A stretch of DNA of 64,000 nucleotides from Hymenolepis diminuta. Lineage: Eukaryota; Platyhelminthes; Cestoda; Cyclophyllidea; Hymenolepididae. Below, piece after piece: positions 13,537-26,777 of the stretch. The DNA lies in contig CAADRB010000015.1 in NCBI GenBank assembly GCA_900708905.1, positions 603,444-667,443 of the forward strand. Direction: 5' to 3'. Position 1 is the first letter of the stretch, and each line of letters begins with the position of its first letter. The position numbers and the translations under genes are program-made. The notes below the pieces were generated by a model. It made no database searches and was not told the DNA's origin. It was given only the letters and a program-made list of their open reading frames with translations.

Positions 13537-13864
13537 TGTATAATGAAGTTTGGGTCATCTATTGGGGCCACATCGATCGAATAGATGGAATAATTCAAGT
13601 CACTCATGTCGTCAGATCAGTTCGGAGGTGGCAGACAAGCTATACCAATTTATTAATTAGTAAATTAGGTTTATATACAAAGCATTTCATCGTTAGATGT
13701 CAGTCATGTCTCGTTGTTGGAGTCCGGCGTGATGATAAACACCTGTTTAGGTATCTATGTACAAACACACAGTGGAACTGCCTGTGGACACTGCAGTGGA
13801 GATCTTATCACCAGTCAATCATTTCCGATCGCCAGGTATTGATAGACATCTGCTGTCTATAGCA
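13537..13864 (+). mobile_element. Solo-LTR-like (TRIM-type) insertion, older copy
   Basis: This copy of about 328 bases is colinear with the 333-base elements at 47733-48065 and 48618-48950 and clearly diverged from them. It starts TGTATAATG and ends CTATAGCA, and it keeps the central TTTATATAC (TATA-like) and the conserved stretch around CACTCATGTCGTCAGATCAG. I could not find a clean target-site duplication, and no second copy lies downstream in the same orientation, so it behaves as a solo terminal repeat. Confidence 0.75.
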
Positions 13865-16800
13865 GTATCCTGTTCGCATTTAGAAGCGCCATGCATTTTT
13901 AAAAGGGGACTTCCAAGTGGTTTTAATAGCAGGATAAGTGCTACCTTATATACGTCTTATTCGACTGCTCAATAACTGAATAAATTACCTTAATACGAAC
14001 AGCATAATATTATCTGATTGTTTATCATAGAGTTAACTATGAATTTGCTTTGGTAGGTGTTTCTTTGAAATACAACAACTAAACAGGTTCATACCACGAC
14101 ACAGGGCTCATACATAGTAAAACAAGATGACTACATAGACAGTCAAGAGTTTTAAAGATGTAGGAAGTGTTGCCTAAAGAAGAATCTGTTAGAGAACATC
14201 TCATTGACAAAGGAGGAAAGAATGAAATGGCACAAGGCTCTATAAGACCTAGAAAGTGCTTTGATTTATATCCTACTAAATCCTCAGTATTTCGGTCCAT
14301 TTTTGGGACTTTTCAGAATGAAGAAATGAACTGAAGGTGAATTGAAGGGATAGCGAAGTTAAAAATAAATCCAGGATATCAAAAGTGTCTTATTTTATAC
14401 AATATTTGGATCCAAGTTGTACGCTTCTTACTTAACGAGCATGTTCCAGTTCTTCATGCTTCAAAGTTCAATTATCGAAGTTTATACTTCGATTTCCGAA
14501 GTGAATTTTTGTACGCGAGATTATTGACCAGTTGACTAATTCAAGATAGTTGGCTATGATATTTAAATATGCTTTTTTTCTAATGTCTGAGACACCAATG
14601 GAATGAGTTAAGAACAAAAGGCCTCACAATAGCAGGTATCAAGATCAAACAGATCTCTATCATAAACTTTGCGCCTCTTAAATTAGCCAAGAGCTCAGTA
14701 AATAACGAGATCCTATATGGATGTCTTTGTTAACACAAGCCGTCATCATTAATACGACTTCATAATTACTTGCAGTTAATACAAATAGTGGATTTAAACA
14801 AACATGAAAACTGTGTAAAGAATTGCTATATCATTATTATTTTATTTATTTAATTTAAATTATACATATTTATTTGGCACATTAATAGTTCATTTCCAAA
14901 TAAATCATAGACCTGTGGACCCGTGGCATCTCTAAGGCTGAAAGAACTACAAAGTTCTGCATTACGAATGTAGGTCTAATATAATTCGCATGTCCTCTAT
15001 AAATATCACGACAATATTCTAAAAAATTCCAGAAAAAGTACTTTTACAAGACTTGATCACTTGATTCTTAGGACAGTCTTTAAATATACAGTATTGCATC
15101 TTAATTATTGAGTTTTTCCATTGGTGAAATGGAGAAATTGGACAATAATTATTTACTGGTGTGTCAAAAGACACAAGCGGTAGGCAGTTGAGAACAGTTG
15201 ATGGCAGTTCGACCGCTTAATTTTCGGTTTAGAGTTGCAAACATCTGCAGTCTCATCTTGTGGCGTCTGCTAAATGTGAAATGTTGATATCCCGATGTGT
15301 TGTAGGTTACCGTTTCGGATTTACCATATGATCGTGAACTTATCCATATTTTTCTTCAATTTGTGAAGGTTGTGTTACATTTGGTGAGGCTGAGAGTTAA
15401 AAAACCACTTGGCGGTTTGGAGATTAGTAGGTACTGATATGATTTGTGAAAAATTTGACAAGTTGGTGAGGACCGTCGTCGTGCATTTGTCGGTTGAAGG
15501 CTACTTATATTCGTGGGAGGTTTGGGATCCAGGACCAGATTGGTGTGAATTAGTAATGTTGATGTATTGCTATTCTCCGTAGTTGAAGCTGGTGTTGTTG
15601 GATCCTGTATTAAATGGCTGAATGGGACAGTTCTAATTGGCTTACCGCAGCACATTTAGGCTTCTTCCTCTTCCGCTTGGTTTGCCTACTGCATGTAGCG
15701 GTTGATTACTCAGATAGGCAGTTAAGTTTCTCTCCGTGTTTGAGCTCAGTCTTAAATCTCCACTTGTTCGGATTTTAAGTAACCAGTTATACTAGCGGAG
15801 CCTTGGAAGAGCTCAATATCGAATTTCAACGCTGGGATAGCTGTTAGACTGAGGAGATTTTGTCGCATTCAGGTATTGGAGTGTAGGGGCGAGACAGCAG
15901 AGAGAGGTATATTGTGATATGAAAAACAGCGTTTAGGACAGGATAATCGGTTGTTTGAACTTGCTCTAGATAGTCTGCGAGTACGCTGATGCCCTAAATA
16001 TGTATTGGTCAACTCTTGTCAAAATATCTTGATCTCATCATCTATTGAATTCGTCCTTTGGGGTGTATAGATTAGATTAAGATGGATTATGGACGATTAG
16101 AGATCTGAAGGTATTCTTATAACACCTTATTTCTTCTATGTAAAGAGTAACTTGGACCCCAACGTGTTTGATTATTTTATAGGGGAAAGTGGCGGCGTTA
16201 AGTGAATTCTTCAAAAGTATCTAGAAAGAGTGTGCGACCAGTAAATCTGCTAGGTGTGTGTGCAGTTCGAACTCGGACACTACTCCTGACTAACAGAGTC
16301 CGAATATGAAAGTTTACGAGTTGAAGCATCAGGTGAATGAATCCACATATTTGCATTTAGCTCCTGCAGTTGAATGTAAAGACTTTATTCCCTGGTCTTT
16401 GATTGTAAATGCACGGTTTGTTTAATGGTGTATATTTCTTCCACTGTCACAGTTTCGGAGTCCCCCTCTCCCGTCTTTCAATGTTTCCTATTTCCCTCAT
16501 GATTAGTTAATAAAAATAGGCAGGTAATTGAACCTGCTGGAAGTTAACTTAACTTATTTAATTGCGTTAACTGACAGACTTCCATCACTTTCACTTAGTA
16601 TAGCCGTCCTCGTACAATCGATCATATGTGCTTGCCTTTGAGTATTATCACTGACTTGTCTGTAGTGGTGTAAGTGCAAATTTGGTTATTTTATGATTAA
16701 AACCGGATAAGTTTGGTGGCTTTTGAGTTTGAAGCTCATTACTTCGTATGCCCATAAAAAGCTTTTGTGCTGCTCTTCTACTATATAGACAGCAAATATG

Positions 16801-19800
16801 TGTGTGTGCGCGAGCATCAAGGGGTTTTTGCTTCGTTTCCGACGGTTGCGCTATCTGGACACTTGAATGGCCCTTCATAAGGAGGTCAGGTCTTGTGATG
16901 TCACTGGGTAATTGGTAAGACAGATAATCTGTAAATGAAGGCATAAAATAGTTGACAAGGTTAAACGGATAAAACGTTTTGGAGCTTCTTGTGTCATGAG
17001 TCAAATGTATCCTACACCACCCCTTCCAGTATGTATGCCTTTGACATTTGAAGGATATATGTAACGGAGGGGTGAATGATTGAATCCAGTAACCTTGGCT
17101 TTCTATTGAAAGTTTCTTAATGGAATAGGGTCCAATTCTTTTGTATAGCCTTAAAACATGATTTTAAGTGAAATAATGATTCGAAGTATTTTGATTACTG
17201 TTAAGTAGTTATAGGAACCTAATCTTAGTGCATTTACGGTATGGTTTTCCATTGTTGTATGTTTTAGGTGAAGACAATTTCAAGAGAAATGACTGCTTTT
17301 CTCTTCAAACAACCAGTGCTCAATCTGGCATTATAAACCAACGTCATCTCTCCTCGATTTTGCCGCTTCGTCCAACCAGTCAACAAACCTTGTCAAGCCT
17401 CATACGAGGTATGTTAAGAATCGCTGGATTTCCATTCTAGTCGAGTTTTATTTTCCTAAACCTTTAAATCAGCAGGACATTTCGAGCAACGACATTAGAT
17501 ATTAACTTATTGTACGAAATGCACTCATTCCCGCATTGAAGCATTGGCATTTTTGCGACACTGATGTGGCTTATTCGTGTAGAACTGCGCTTTCTTTATA
17601 GTTTCTCATTGAATAATAAGTTCGCATCCAACATGTAAATTCCCACTTACTCTCTGCGAAAAGACGCAATCCCCAATCCACTTCCCCTGTAGTGCAGTCG
17701 TAGATTTGACTGAACCATATTTAATCTACTCCAAGACTGATTAGGGACTCACTCGCCTAGACTCTTCAGTTTGTCTGGTTACCACAACATCCATCATCCT
17801 AGTTATAAATTAGCTAAATATAATTAGGCAAGGTCAGTAGATGAACAGAACAGCAACAGCCACCATGGTGGCTTAAGGTATCCATTTGACTTTGACACTG
17901 TAGCGGGATAATACGTGGGGCATCAAGTTGTGGGAGCTAGGACTAACGTTGCCACTTTATAGAACCAAAGACCTTGGCTGACTGGTGACAATAAAAACAC
18001 AGTTCCCAAGGCAGCTTTTGGGAGAAAATAACTTGTTTGACTTATTATTAAGTGAAGTGAAGAACTGATCCAGGCAGAGATAGTTCAAAGATAGATGCTG
18101 AATAACATGAAATATGGAGCCATGTATAATGATTTAATAAACGTCGTTCATAAATATCTGAAGAATTAGAATCAGGAGTTTAAAGCTTTTTATTCGCCTG
18201 AGGGGCTAGAGTGGAGATCGGTCTGTTAAAATGAGCCAGCATGAGATGAGCTGTCTAAAACCCTATTTATGCGCCACTCCATCCAAGTATGCTCATTATG
18301 TTACTTACTGTTTTCCCTCTGCATTTTGCATTCCCTCGTGTAGCCATTCCTAAAAGCACAACTACGAAATTTCAGGTACTTGACTTATTTAAATCTGATT
18401 AGCCGTAATTCTCTCAACAAAGATTTTCAATTTATTAGTAATAGTATATTTTACCATTCGGCTAAATGAATACGCAGCTATAAGATTGTAATTTAAGGGA
18501 AAGGAAGGAAGATACGATACCTAGATTTGGGGATTCAATATTCAGTTCGCAAGAATGTGTGCTGTTACCTTTTGAGAATTCCTTTGAAGTAACCTAATTT
18601 AATCGAGTCTAATATCAGTGATGACACTCTGACCTGTGTCATTTCAACCACCTTTGTCTTTCAAGGGACTTAAAGCAACTCAAAGTGAGGTAATGGAGTA
18701 TTGTGTGAATTTTTTAATTTCACATATTTAGTTTTTCTCTTAGCGGCATTCATGAACACAACGGATAGGTTTGGTCGGCTTTGGTCAATCAAAAATGGAT
18801 CTGCTAATGCATTAAAATCCATATTACTAAGAATTCCATTTGCCGAACTTCAACGAAGAAGACTTCGCCTCTTGCCATGAGACTTCTTCTTAGTCACCAT
18901 ATTCCGATGAGACTAGAAAGAAGGCTTATACAACATCATCGTTAAGACAAATCACTGTCTCAATGTAGTCACTGGTTTGACTAATCTCTCATGGTATCAA
19001 CAACACCAGTTCCTCTCTCTTATAGCGTAAATCTTCATCTCAAGCGGATTCGAACAAAAATGGTGAAATTCAAAGTTGGCAGCTCTAAATGAATGGTCTC
19101 GGAAAGGAAAGCTGTGCTCTTTCTTTATCGACAGGATCACTGATCTTCAGACGCGATAATCAACAGGCTTCTAATGTGCACTTTCATGCAAGTATTCCAA
19201 AATCAGGGTTGCTCAACGAAATGAAAGTGTTTCCACGAATAAAACCGCCAGAACCAAACATTAAAATTTGAAGACAGAAATAATTTTCAAAGCTCTGAAA
19301 GGGTAATACCTTGCAGGGTTCTTTTCTTATCCTACTAAAAACCAAAAGCTGTGCATCCTATTGTCCAATTCTTGCCTTCGATACAGCCTTTAAATAAATG
19401 GGCTTATTATAATCAAACTTATTTACTACAACAGAGACGACTTACCGCGATTCCATGTCAAAAGATTTATAATATTCATAAAAATAAAATGAAACTGTAT
19501 GCACTTGCTGTGAGTGTGGAGCTGTTTGTATTGAGGGACAAATGCACTTTTATATAAAATGTAGGCAATCCGCATACGTTGGTATTCTGGTTGAACTTTG
19601 ACGAAAGTGATTCTCCAAACGCGCTCTAGGAGTGTCAGCCTCGATCGATCGACTAAATTACATAGGCGTGCTAGAGTTTCTCACCATTGTGCTATTGTCG
19701 AGAAAAATAGGGGATTCTAGTAGATTTTTTCATAAGGGAATTTTTTTAAATAAAGTATTCTTTAAAATTAAAGGCATCCGACGATGTTAATGTTTGAGTG

Positions 19801-19956
19801 AAAACGTTGAATAAACACTACTCTACTTAAATAATATCAGTAACATATTAAAAAATGTACAAGAAATTTAATATAACAGTTATTAAGTAGTGGGAAAACA
19901 TTGATTAAAATATGTACGCCGTAATACCACAAAACGTTTTAAAACACAGAGACATT
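13865..19956. other. Long stretch without a recognisable gene
   Basis: I examined the open frames on both strands and none has domain motifs, good codon structure or phased splice partners. Several have alternative start codons. It most likely holds intergenic sequence with decayed repeats. Confidence 0.45.
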
Positions 19957-20486
19957 TCACAGAGACTTGATGTTTCTGTCACCAAGACTTTTCTGCCGAA
20001 TGAGTGTCTCCATGACGTTTATTCGATTTTCTTTAATTTCAGGAATGTGAAAATTTAAGGCTTTATCAAACATCTCCATTGGACTATTCAGAGCCAAGCT
20101 TTCTTTATTTTTGGACAATAATCCAGATTGAGTACTCACAGCTACAGAATTCTAAAAATCATTCAGTCGACATTGAATAACATATAAGCAAATTACGACT
20201 GAATTTTTTGACAAATTTCTTCTCCAAAAATGAAATCATTTGTGGTAAAAGGAAATGTTCAACAAACTTTCAATGTTTCGATTTCATTTAGATCTTACCT
20301 ACTATTGCCTGCAGCCAATATTTAGTTTTATAGACGGAAGGAGCATAGGTTAATTCAGTATCAGTAGACTCCCATTTCATATGAGTATATTCCTGGTAAA
20401 ATCTGATGAAATCCCCTTTTGGAGATGTTTCTAATTCTTTCATTGAATACAAGCGAGCTAGTTGATAGGGATTGGGGTTTTGATTC
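19957..20486 (-). pseudogene. Broken paralogue of the small gene at 21.7-22.3 kb
   Basis: The exon-1-like part (about 20486-20300) reads PNPYQLARLYSMKEL and later DFIRF, YTHMKWES and TYAPS, matching the intact neighbour's DFIRF, YAHMKWES and TYVPS. The frame has no start ATG at the matching position and is broken by a stop in the part corresponding to the end of exon 1 (about 20290-20180). The exon-2-like part (20151-19957) keeps an acceptor (TTTTTAG) and an open 65-codon frame starting NSVAVSTQSG, aligned with SSLSVNVHTD of the intact gene. It is probably dead, but a shortened, differently spliced product cannot be ruled out. Confidence 0.65.
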
Positions 20487-21686
20487 TAAACTAAAAATTC
20501 CGCTCTCAGGAATCTCGATTTAAGCAAAATTATCTTGGCTGCCTAAGCGTATTTATATATTAATCTATTACAGAAGAAAAAGAAGATCACATTGCGTTAA
20601 CCATACCACTAAGAATTGTGGTAAAAAATGTCAGAGGTCATTGAGTTCGTTTAAATATTACGGATGGGATTGCCATTATTTCCAATCGTAATTCATCAAT
20701 GGCTGTTCGGTAGTTTGCTTTAAAGAAGTTACCTAAATTGACCTTATGCGTTTTAAAGTATTGATTTATTGGTGGTTGTGCCTAAGCAGTAACGAAGATA
20801 GATGGGAAATTGCAGATAATATTAAATGCATCTGGGGTCATTGAGGTCATTTGACTTCTAAGGAATTGGACTTAATTAAATTTCTTGAATTCCTACAATC
20901 GCATCGCTTAGGTCTGTTTTGTGGACAAAATTAGACACCAACTGAATCTAACGGTATGGAATATTTCAAATAATATATCCTTGAAGACAAAGAGATATCA
21001 GTAAGAACTCAAAAGACAAACATATCTTGTCAGAACTTAAACCTTACATTTTTAATCTCCCATTCCCTCCTTGAAATATACCAGTGTAAGTCATTTATCC
21101 TCCTATCTAACTCAAACTTAGATGTGAGCATTAACCAAAAATCTTTGATCAATCGTGTAAAAGCATATAAAGACGAGAATGAGAGTGTTAAGTCCTTGAG
21201 AGTCACTTAACAAGCATCTCTCCGTCCTCTATTAACATTCACGGGGAAATCGTAATTCATAATGACGAGTTTATGCTCAGAGAAAAAATTTTTATGGCAA
21301 ATGTTAGCATTGACAATATGTAGTCAAGCGATCTCAGCTAGCATCAGGTAAATGTCCTTAGGCATTAGGTCATCCTGAAAAATGAATTTCGGATCTCAAG
21401 GACATAATGCAATGAGCTCGACAAACTGATTATTCTAGGTTAAGTGAAGTGCTTATAAATCTACTCGAATTTCCACTTGACTTTAGAAATATCACAAATA
21501 TTGAAAAGGCATTAAAATTTATTAAAAACATCGAATACGTAAATTTCCTAATCTCAGCATTCAGCATTAATTAATACCTAAATAATAACAAAATATGCAC
21601 TAGATTATTAAGAAATTTATGTTCCCCTACTGGATCAAAAATTAAATATGGTAATAGCACAAAGGGCCGTAATATACAAAGAGGCT
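20487..21686. other. Spacer between tandem paralogues
   Basis: It holds the 5' flank of the broken copy and the 3' flank of the intact gene. Motifs such as GGTCATTGAG occur here and, in related form (GAGGTCATTAAG), upstream of the intact gene at about 22360, which suggests that flanks were duplicated with the gene. No coding frame was found. Confidence 0.45.
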
Positions 21687-22273
21687 TCAGACGGCCTTGG
21701 TATTTCTTTCCTCAAAAGGTTGCGATCGATTGAGTCTTTCGAAGGAAGGAAGCTTCTTTTGAAAAATCTCCTTGAATTTCATTTCCTTTTCGCCACTTTC
21801 TGGAGACTGAGGATTTAGGAGCTTGTGAGTCGCATTCTTCTTTCTCGGAGGAGGTGTCCTTTGAGACGAGTTTTCCTTGTTTTCGACAGGTATATCAGTA
21901 TGGACGTTCACAGATAAAGAACTCTAAAAGCCATTCATTAAACTCCTAAAATGTATAAGTTACTTACAAGTGGATTAACGAAGGAAACTGCTTCATTGAA
22001 AAGAAATGCATTTCTGGTAAAAGGGAGCCTTTGAAAAGCTTTTGATTTCACCACTTTCATGACCTTATCTCTTTTCTCGTCTAATCCATATTTAGGTTTG
22101 TAGAAGGAAGGAACATAAGTCGTTTCAGAATCGATAGATTCCCATTTCATATGAGCATATGTCTCGCTAAATCTGATGAAATCTCTCCTACAAATGTCAT
22201 TTAATTCCTTTTCTGAATTGATACGCGCATGGAGAAATGGACTAAAGTTCGAGTTACGCTTTGAAAATCCCAT
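21687..22273 (-). CDS. Small unrecognised protein, two exons, member of a local family
   Basis: I do not recognise this protein (180 residues). Exon 1 is 22273-21968 (102 codons, starting MGFSKRNSNF) and exon 2 is 21923-21687 (79 codons including stop), both phase 0, around a 44-base intron with donor GTAAGT and acceptor GGCTTTTAG. Exon 1 carries the block DFIRFSETYAHMKWES and a Y/K-rich stretch. Exon 2 is hydrophilic and basic, with KENSSQRTPPPRKK and a Q/K/E-rich tail, and looks disordered. No signal peptide or membrane segment is seen. The best support for it being a gene is its conservation with the broken copy at 19957-20486, where the same residues are kept in the same exon arrangement, and the clean splice phase. 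The role is unknown. Confidence 0.7.
21924..21967 (-). other. 44-base intron of the small gene
   Basis: The donor GTAAGT follows CCACTT and the acceptor is GGCTTTTAG. Both flanks are phase 0. The size fits the short-intron class seen throughout this window. Confidence 0.75.
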
Positions 22274-23158
22274 TTCTTTGTGAACCGTATGTTCCGCTTT
22301 CCAGTATTTATTTTGTATTTGATCACATTTATAGACTAATAAGATCTGAGGTCATGGGGTAAAGAGGTCATTAAGTTCAATAGGCTATTGGAGAGAGAGG
22401 AACTGGAGCATCTGCAATTTGCTAATTTCCGGTAATTAGCTTAACTGACATTATCGAATAATCCAGCAGATGCCATGCATTGACGTATGAACTCGAGAAG
22501 TTTGATTATTATTATTTTAGCATCCATGATACATGAAGTACATACATTGATCCAATTTTGGAATGTTTCAACGTCTTCTGATATTATATGCACATAGGAA
22601 TTACTTTTAACTGTTGATTATATCGGCAATTTAGTTCAGAACTTATGGACCGGCAAAATTAACTGAGTAGCAGGTGCTGTAATGTGAACCGGGGTCAGAA
22701 GGCCAATTAATTCTTTCCGTTCGGGTAACTGATTCCGAGTTTATGAACGAGGGAGATACCCATTGAGGACAGCGTTCTGAGTTTCAGATAGCAGAACTTC
22801 GGAAGAACTTTTTGCTTGGTTTCATGATTAAAATTTAACTCGCCAGTCGAAGTTCCGATTCAGCTGCTCGAGATTTTCGCTCGTCAAGAGACTTATTGAG
22901 TAGCTCCTTTACTATTTCGTGAAGATGTACCAGATCCCTGGTAGTGGGAGAAATGGCATGATCACTGTAAAAATTGTCATATCATGGCGTTCCTATTCGA
23001 CATCCAATAACCCTGTCTTCTGCGTCAATATCGTCTATCTGGTATCTTCTTACCACAGTACATAGTGAAATGGCTTCGAATTTTCGCGCTTTGTCAAGGA
23101 AATGTACCGTTATCTACGTCTCCAGATGTCTGGATGACGTCGGGAGTTCACTTGCTAC
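22274..23158. other. Intergenic stretch upstream of the small gene
   Basis: Presumed promoter side of the gene at 21687-22273. I saw no further coding frame that can be supported and no shared repeat. Confidence 0.4.
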
Positions 23159-23464
23159 TGTGTTGTCATTTAATGCTGATGTGAACCGGTACAACATTGA
23201 AGGAATAAGTCATATCACTCATGTTGCTTAATCAGATTTGAAGTTACCGGGAAACCCACTCCAATTTATTGATAAGCAATTTGCGTTCATATATAAACAT
23301 TTCTCCATAAAACGTCAGTCAGGTCTGGTCACCAATGTTTCCACAAGATGAGTGGCGTATGTGTAGGTATCTATGTACAAACACACAGAGCTAGAATGCA
23401 TACATTGTCGGGATCTTGTCGTTTCCAATTGCCAGGTATTTCCAGGTACTGCTGTCTCTAGCAG
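23159..23464 (+). mobile_element. Degenerate solo-LTR-like insertion
   Basis: A decayed relative of the 333-base elements at 47.7 and 48.6 kb, about 306 bases long. Shared landmarks in order are GGAATAAGTCA.ATCACTCATGT, CAATTTATT, TATATAAACATTTC, CGTCAGTCA, GTAGGTATCTATGTACAAAC and a TCTAGCA end. The left end is approximate and no target-site duplication was found, as expected for an old copy. Confidence 0.6.
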
Positions 23465-23722
23465 TATGTTGAGCCATTTCGATTCTTTTGTCTCCAATTT
23501 TAATAACCATGAGCAACTAATCGAAACTAGCCAAGATGCTTTGCTCTTTTATCAATTAAACTTGTTTATACCAATCTTCGACTTACAAAATTGGGTAAGA
23601 CTGTTACACGATTGCAATACATAGTGAATAAATAATGGAATAAACAATAGTGTAAATAAAAAGAATATTTTCAAATTTATCTCCAATACAGCTAGACGTT
23701 AATGTGTCTGTCTACCATGTCA

Positions 23723-23958
23723 AATATTTGCATGATTTGGCAAATAGAATGACCGATTGAATGCAAATTTATCAATTTCAGGTGACATCAACGACATTTC
23801 CATAACTTTAGCATAAGGCTTTGAAGATATTCTTTCTCTAACTATCCATTTCGAAGTCGTGAGGGTAGGAAATTCACCAGCATCCAGTCTTATAAATGGG
23901 GACTTTTCACTACCTATCATGCGAACAAGATCTGGATCGGACTGGATTCAAATTCGAT
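23723..23958 (-). other. Possible orphan exon, unrecognised
   Basis: The frame from about 23958 down to the stop near 23723 is open, reading SDPDLVRMIGSEKSPFIRL and ending NRSFYLPNHANI. An acceptor-like TCCAG stands before it. The residue mix looks protein-like, but I found no partner exon, homologue or start outside it. It could be a terminal exon of an unseen gene or chance. Confidence 0.25.
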
Positions 23959-24594
23959 AATTCTTACAGGAGCAAATTGACTTCTAATAACCCTTAAAAT
24001 CAGAGTATAGTCGACTTTATCACTTTATAGTATATCAAGCCACTGTGGTCCTGGGGAAAAGAATCCTTGCTCTTAAATTCTCAAATATTCAATTTGCACT
24101 TCCCTCGCCTTTCGATAATGGTAATATTTAAGGACTACATATCTATTTCTGGGATATAAATACATTTGTTTCATAGTCTGAAGTTTGGTCAAGGATAGGA
24201 AATTAAGACCACCAATTAGAAGTTTAAGAATCTAAGAGACAAATTATTGAGTAAACGAAACTATATAACGTGAAAATAGGTGCAACCTCCGAGGCTTATT
24301 TACTTTCCAATTGAAAGCTTGATTCAAGTAAATTTTTCATGTTTCTTGTGCAAAATATAATTCACAAAAAATTAGTGGTAAGCTCCTTTAACAATATGAA
24401 AAATTACTCCATGGCCCTGAAATTCAACAGAACTAATTAATTTGATGTTTATTATTGAGCAAGACTCTAATCTACTAAAATTATAAGTAGCAAGCTCCAA
24501 AATTGTCAAGAAATTTATTTCAAAATGCAAAGTGTTGTAATGTAGTGCGGACTGAAACATCACAAATCACAATATTATAAGAAATAATTTCAAA

Positions 24595-24690
24595 GAGATT
24601 TGGTGTCTTTCGAAAAATCCCCTTAAATTTCATTTCACTTTCATCATTATTGAAAGTGGAGATGAATTTTCTTGGTTTTCGGGAAGTTCA
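24595..24690 (-). pseudogene. Remnant of exon 2 of the small gene family
   Basis: Read on the minus strand, the segment gives ELPENQENSS and then a K/M-rich stretch with an in-frame stop. It aligns with DIPVENKENSS and EKEMKFKEIF of the intact gene at 21687-22273. It is the third and most decayed local copy, in the same orientation as the other two. Confidence 0.5.
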
Positions 24691-26777
24691 AACTAAGCTA
24701 AAGACTTTTAAGAAATAACTAGCTTTTAACAAGGTTATCCAGATTGTCTTTATATATTAATAGGCCAATTTATTACTTATCGATAATAAAAGTCTAAAGA
24801 GTATAGCCACATAACAGGACTAAGGTCATAAGGATTACAGGTCAGTTAGTTATTGGGACCGAAGATCAAATACATTAGTGGTAATAATCTATTAAGCAAT
24901 TTTCAATAATTAGCTTTAAACAAAGTTATCTAGATTTGCCGGTTGCGTTGTCAGCAATCCTGAGGACAAACGAAAAATAATAGATTACATTAGGTACATC
25001 CGACACTAATAAGATCATTTGACTAGTGAGGGGAGGGGGATAGGGGTGAAGTGTTGTTTATTAGGCATATCCATTGTCAATGGCCGTATTTTATTAAGAT
25101 CTGTTCGCTTACTGTCCTTGTTTGCATTTATGTGAATATTGACGTATAAATCTAAATACGATAATCAATATTGTGTTTAAATTGATCAAGTTATTAAATT
25201 AAAAGCGAATTTCGGATTGTTCGGATGCCATGCATATTTGCGCCCAACTTGCATATTCTACAGTTAGTGTTTTCAATAGTCATCAGCGAACATCCGATGA
25301 CGGGTAATTTTTAAAACTCTACTATGATGAATGAAATTAATAAAATTAACTGAGGAAAAAATTCTGCAGATTGTGACAGATAGTAATAACGTTTGCAAAA
25401 TTTCCACAACTATACAGATACTACTGATTTATACTAATGACGAATTCTAGCCTAGACTTATACACTATACTAACTCTAGGATCATTAAATGAGTACTCAA
25501 ATTCAATCTGTTGGCTTCTTCTCTTCTGGATGCGAGGTGTCTTGCAGTAGTAAAAAAATATTTCATGAACATAAATGAGTGTAGATAAATGATCCAGAAA
25601 TATATTAGCATAAAGTTGAATTTTTAATTAAAGGCCTTCAGAACAAGCTCAACTCTAATTTATCAATAGCAAAGGGGAAATAATCACTGCTCAAGCTCAA
25701 AAGTGTTTTACATTTTAGAGCCGAAATCTTGCAAGTTCACTTTTCCTTCTACCCAATGGATGCAGCTATAGAGCCGAATGGCTTTCTAAATTGTCTGCGA
25801 TAGGTAAACGTCTGCTAGATTCTTCGAAATGACATGACCAACTGCTCAATTTAATCAATCAGATAAGTTCGATAAGGTCTGATCGACGCGAACAATAAAT
25901 GCCTCAGTATTCTAAAGAAAAACTACTGCGATTTAAACGAAAAAAATGGACCATAGTGTGATAAACTACACTAATCAAGTAAAAGAGAGCATCTGGATGA
26001 ACATAAAATTCGAAAGAATTAAGACTATTTTCTCAATTCCGTTTTCCTTCAACTGAACCCTCCATTCTTCACCCCCTACTTGCATTATCTGGTTATTTTC
26101 CATGAGTAATAATTAAACTTTGTTAACCTTGCCATGGATAACTATAATTCGATGGACTTAACATGGAATCGACCTCAAATAAAATTTGTACTGATAACAT
26201 CTGGCCTCATATCTGAAAAACTGGTGCTATTGTTTGGGAAAGTGCGAACGAATCCTCAAAGCAGGAGTTTGAACTCATTTTTATGTTGTCTTGATTTGCT
26301 CTCTCCGGTTCTGATGTGAATGGAAAACTGAGATCCCGGATAAGTTATCGGTTGTAGTAAATAAATAAATATGCTTAAGTTTGGATGTCACTGGGACAGA
26401 AACAAGTGTCTCTCGGAGACGCGCACAAATAAGGAAGATTAAAAGCAAATTAGCATCACACGATAAATAATCAAATCTGCGTAGGTAATATTAATAATAA
26501 TAAAAGAATTTATTCCATAGACCTATGGTAATGACAGTAATAGTAATAATCATGAATGAAATAACTATGTGATGTCTCTTTCAGTTAAACAATTGATTAT
26601 AGGGCCAATACTGAATCACTTCAATAACAAAGTTTACATTTGTGCCGACAACGACCCATCTTATCTTGTGCCGAACATCCCACTTCGGTTAGTGGTCAAA
26701 ATTTCTCTAAAATTAAGAAGTGAATTACCCCAGATTGGAATCAATCGACTGAATTAATAATAATTAAATAATTGTTC
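24691..26777. other. Intergenic stretch without a recognisable gene
   Basis: It lies between the remnant at 24.6 kb and the 3' end of the MOLO1-family gene. I found no conserved frame on either strand. The small frames at 26134-26319 and 26569-26757 have no motifs. Confidence 0.4.

Noticed and set aside
15356..17004. Minus-strand frames of about 100-118 codons
   Set aside because: Low-complexity, serine/threonine/proline-rich translations of AT/CT-rich DNA without conserved motifs; some lack an ATG.
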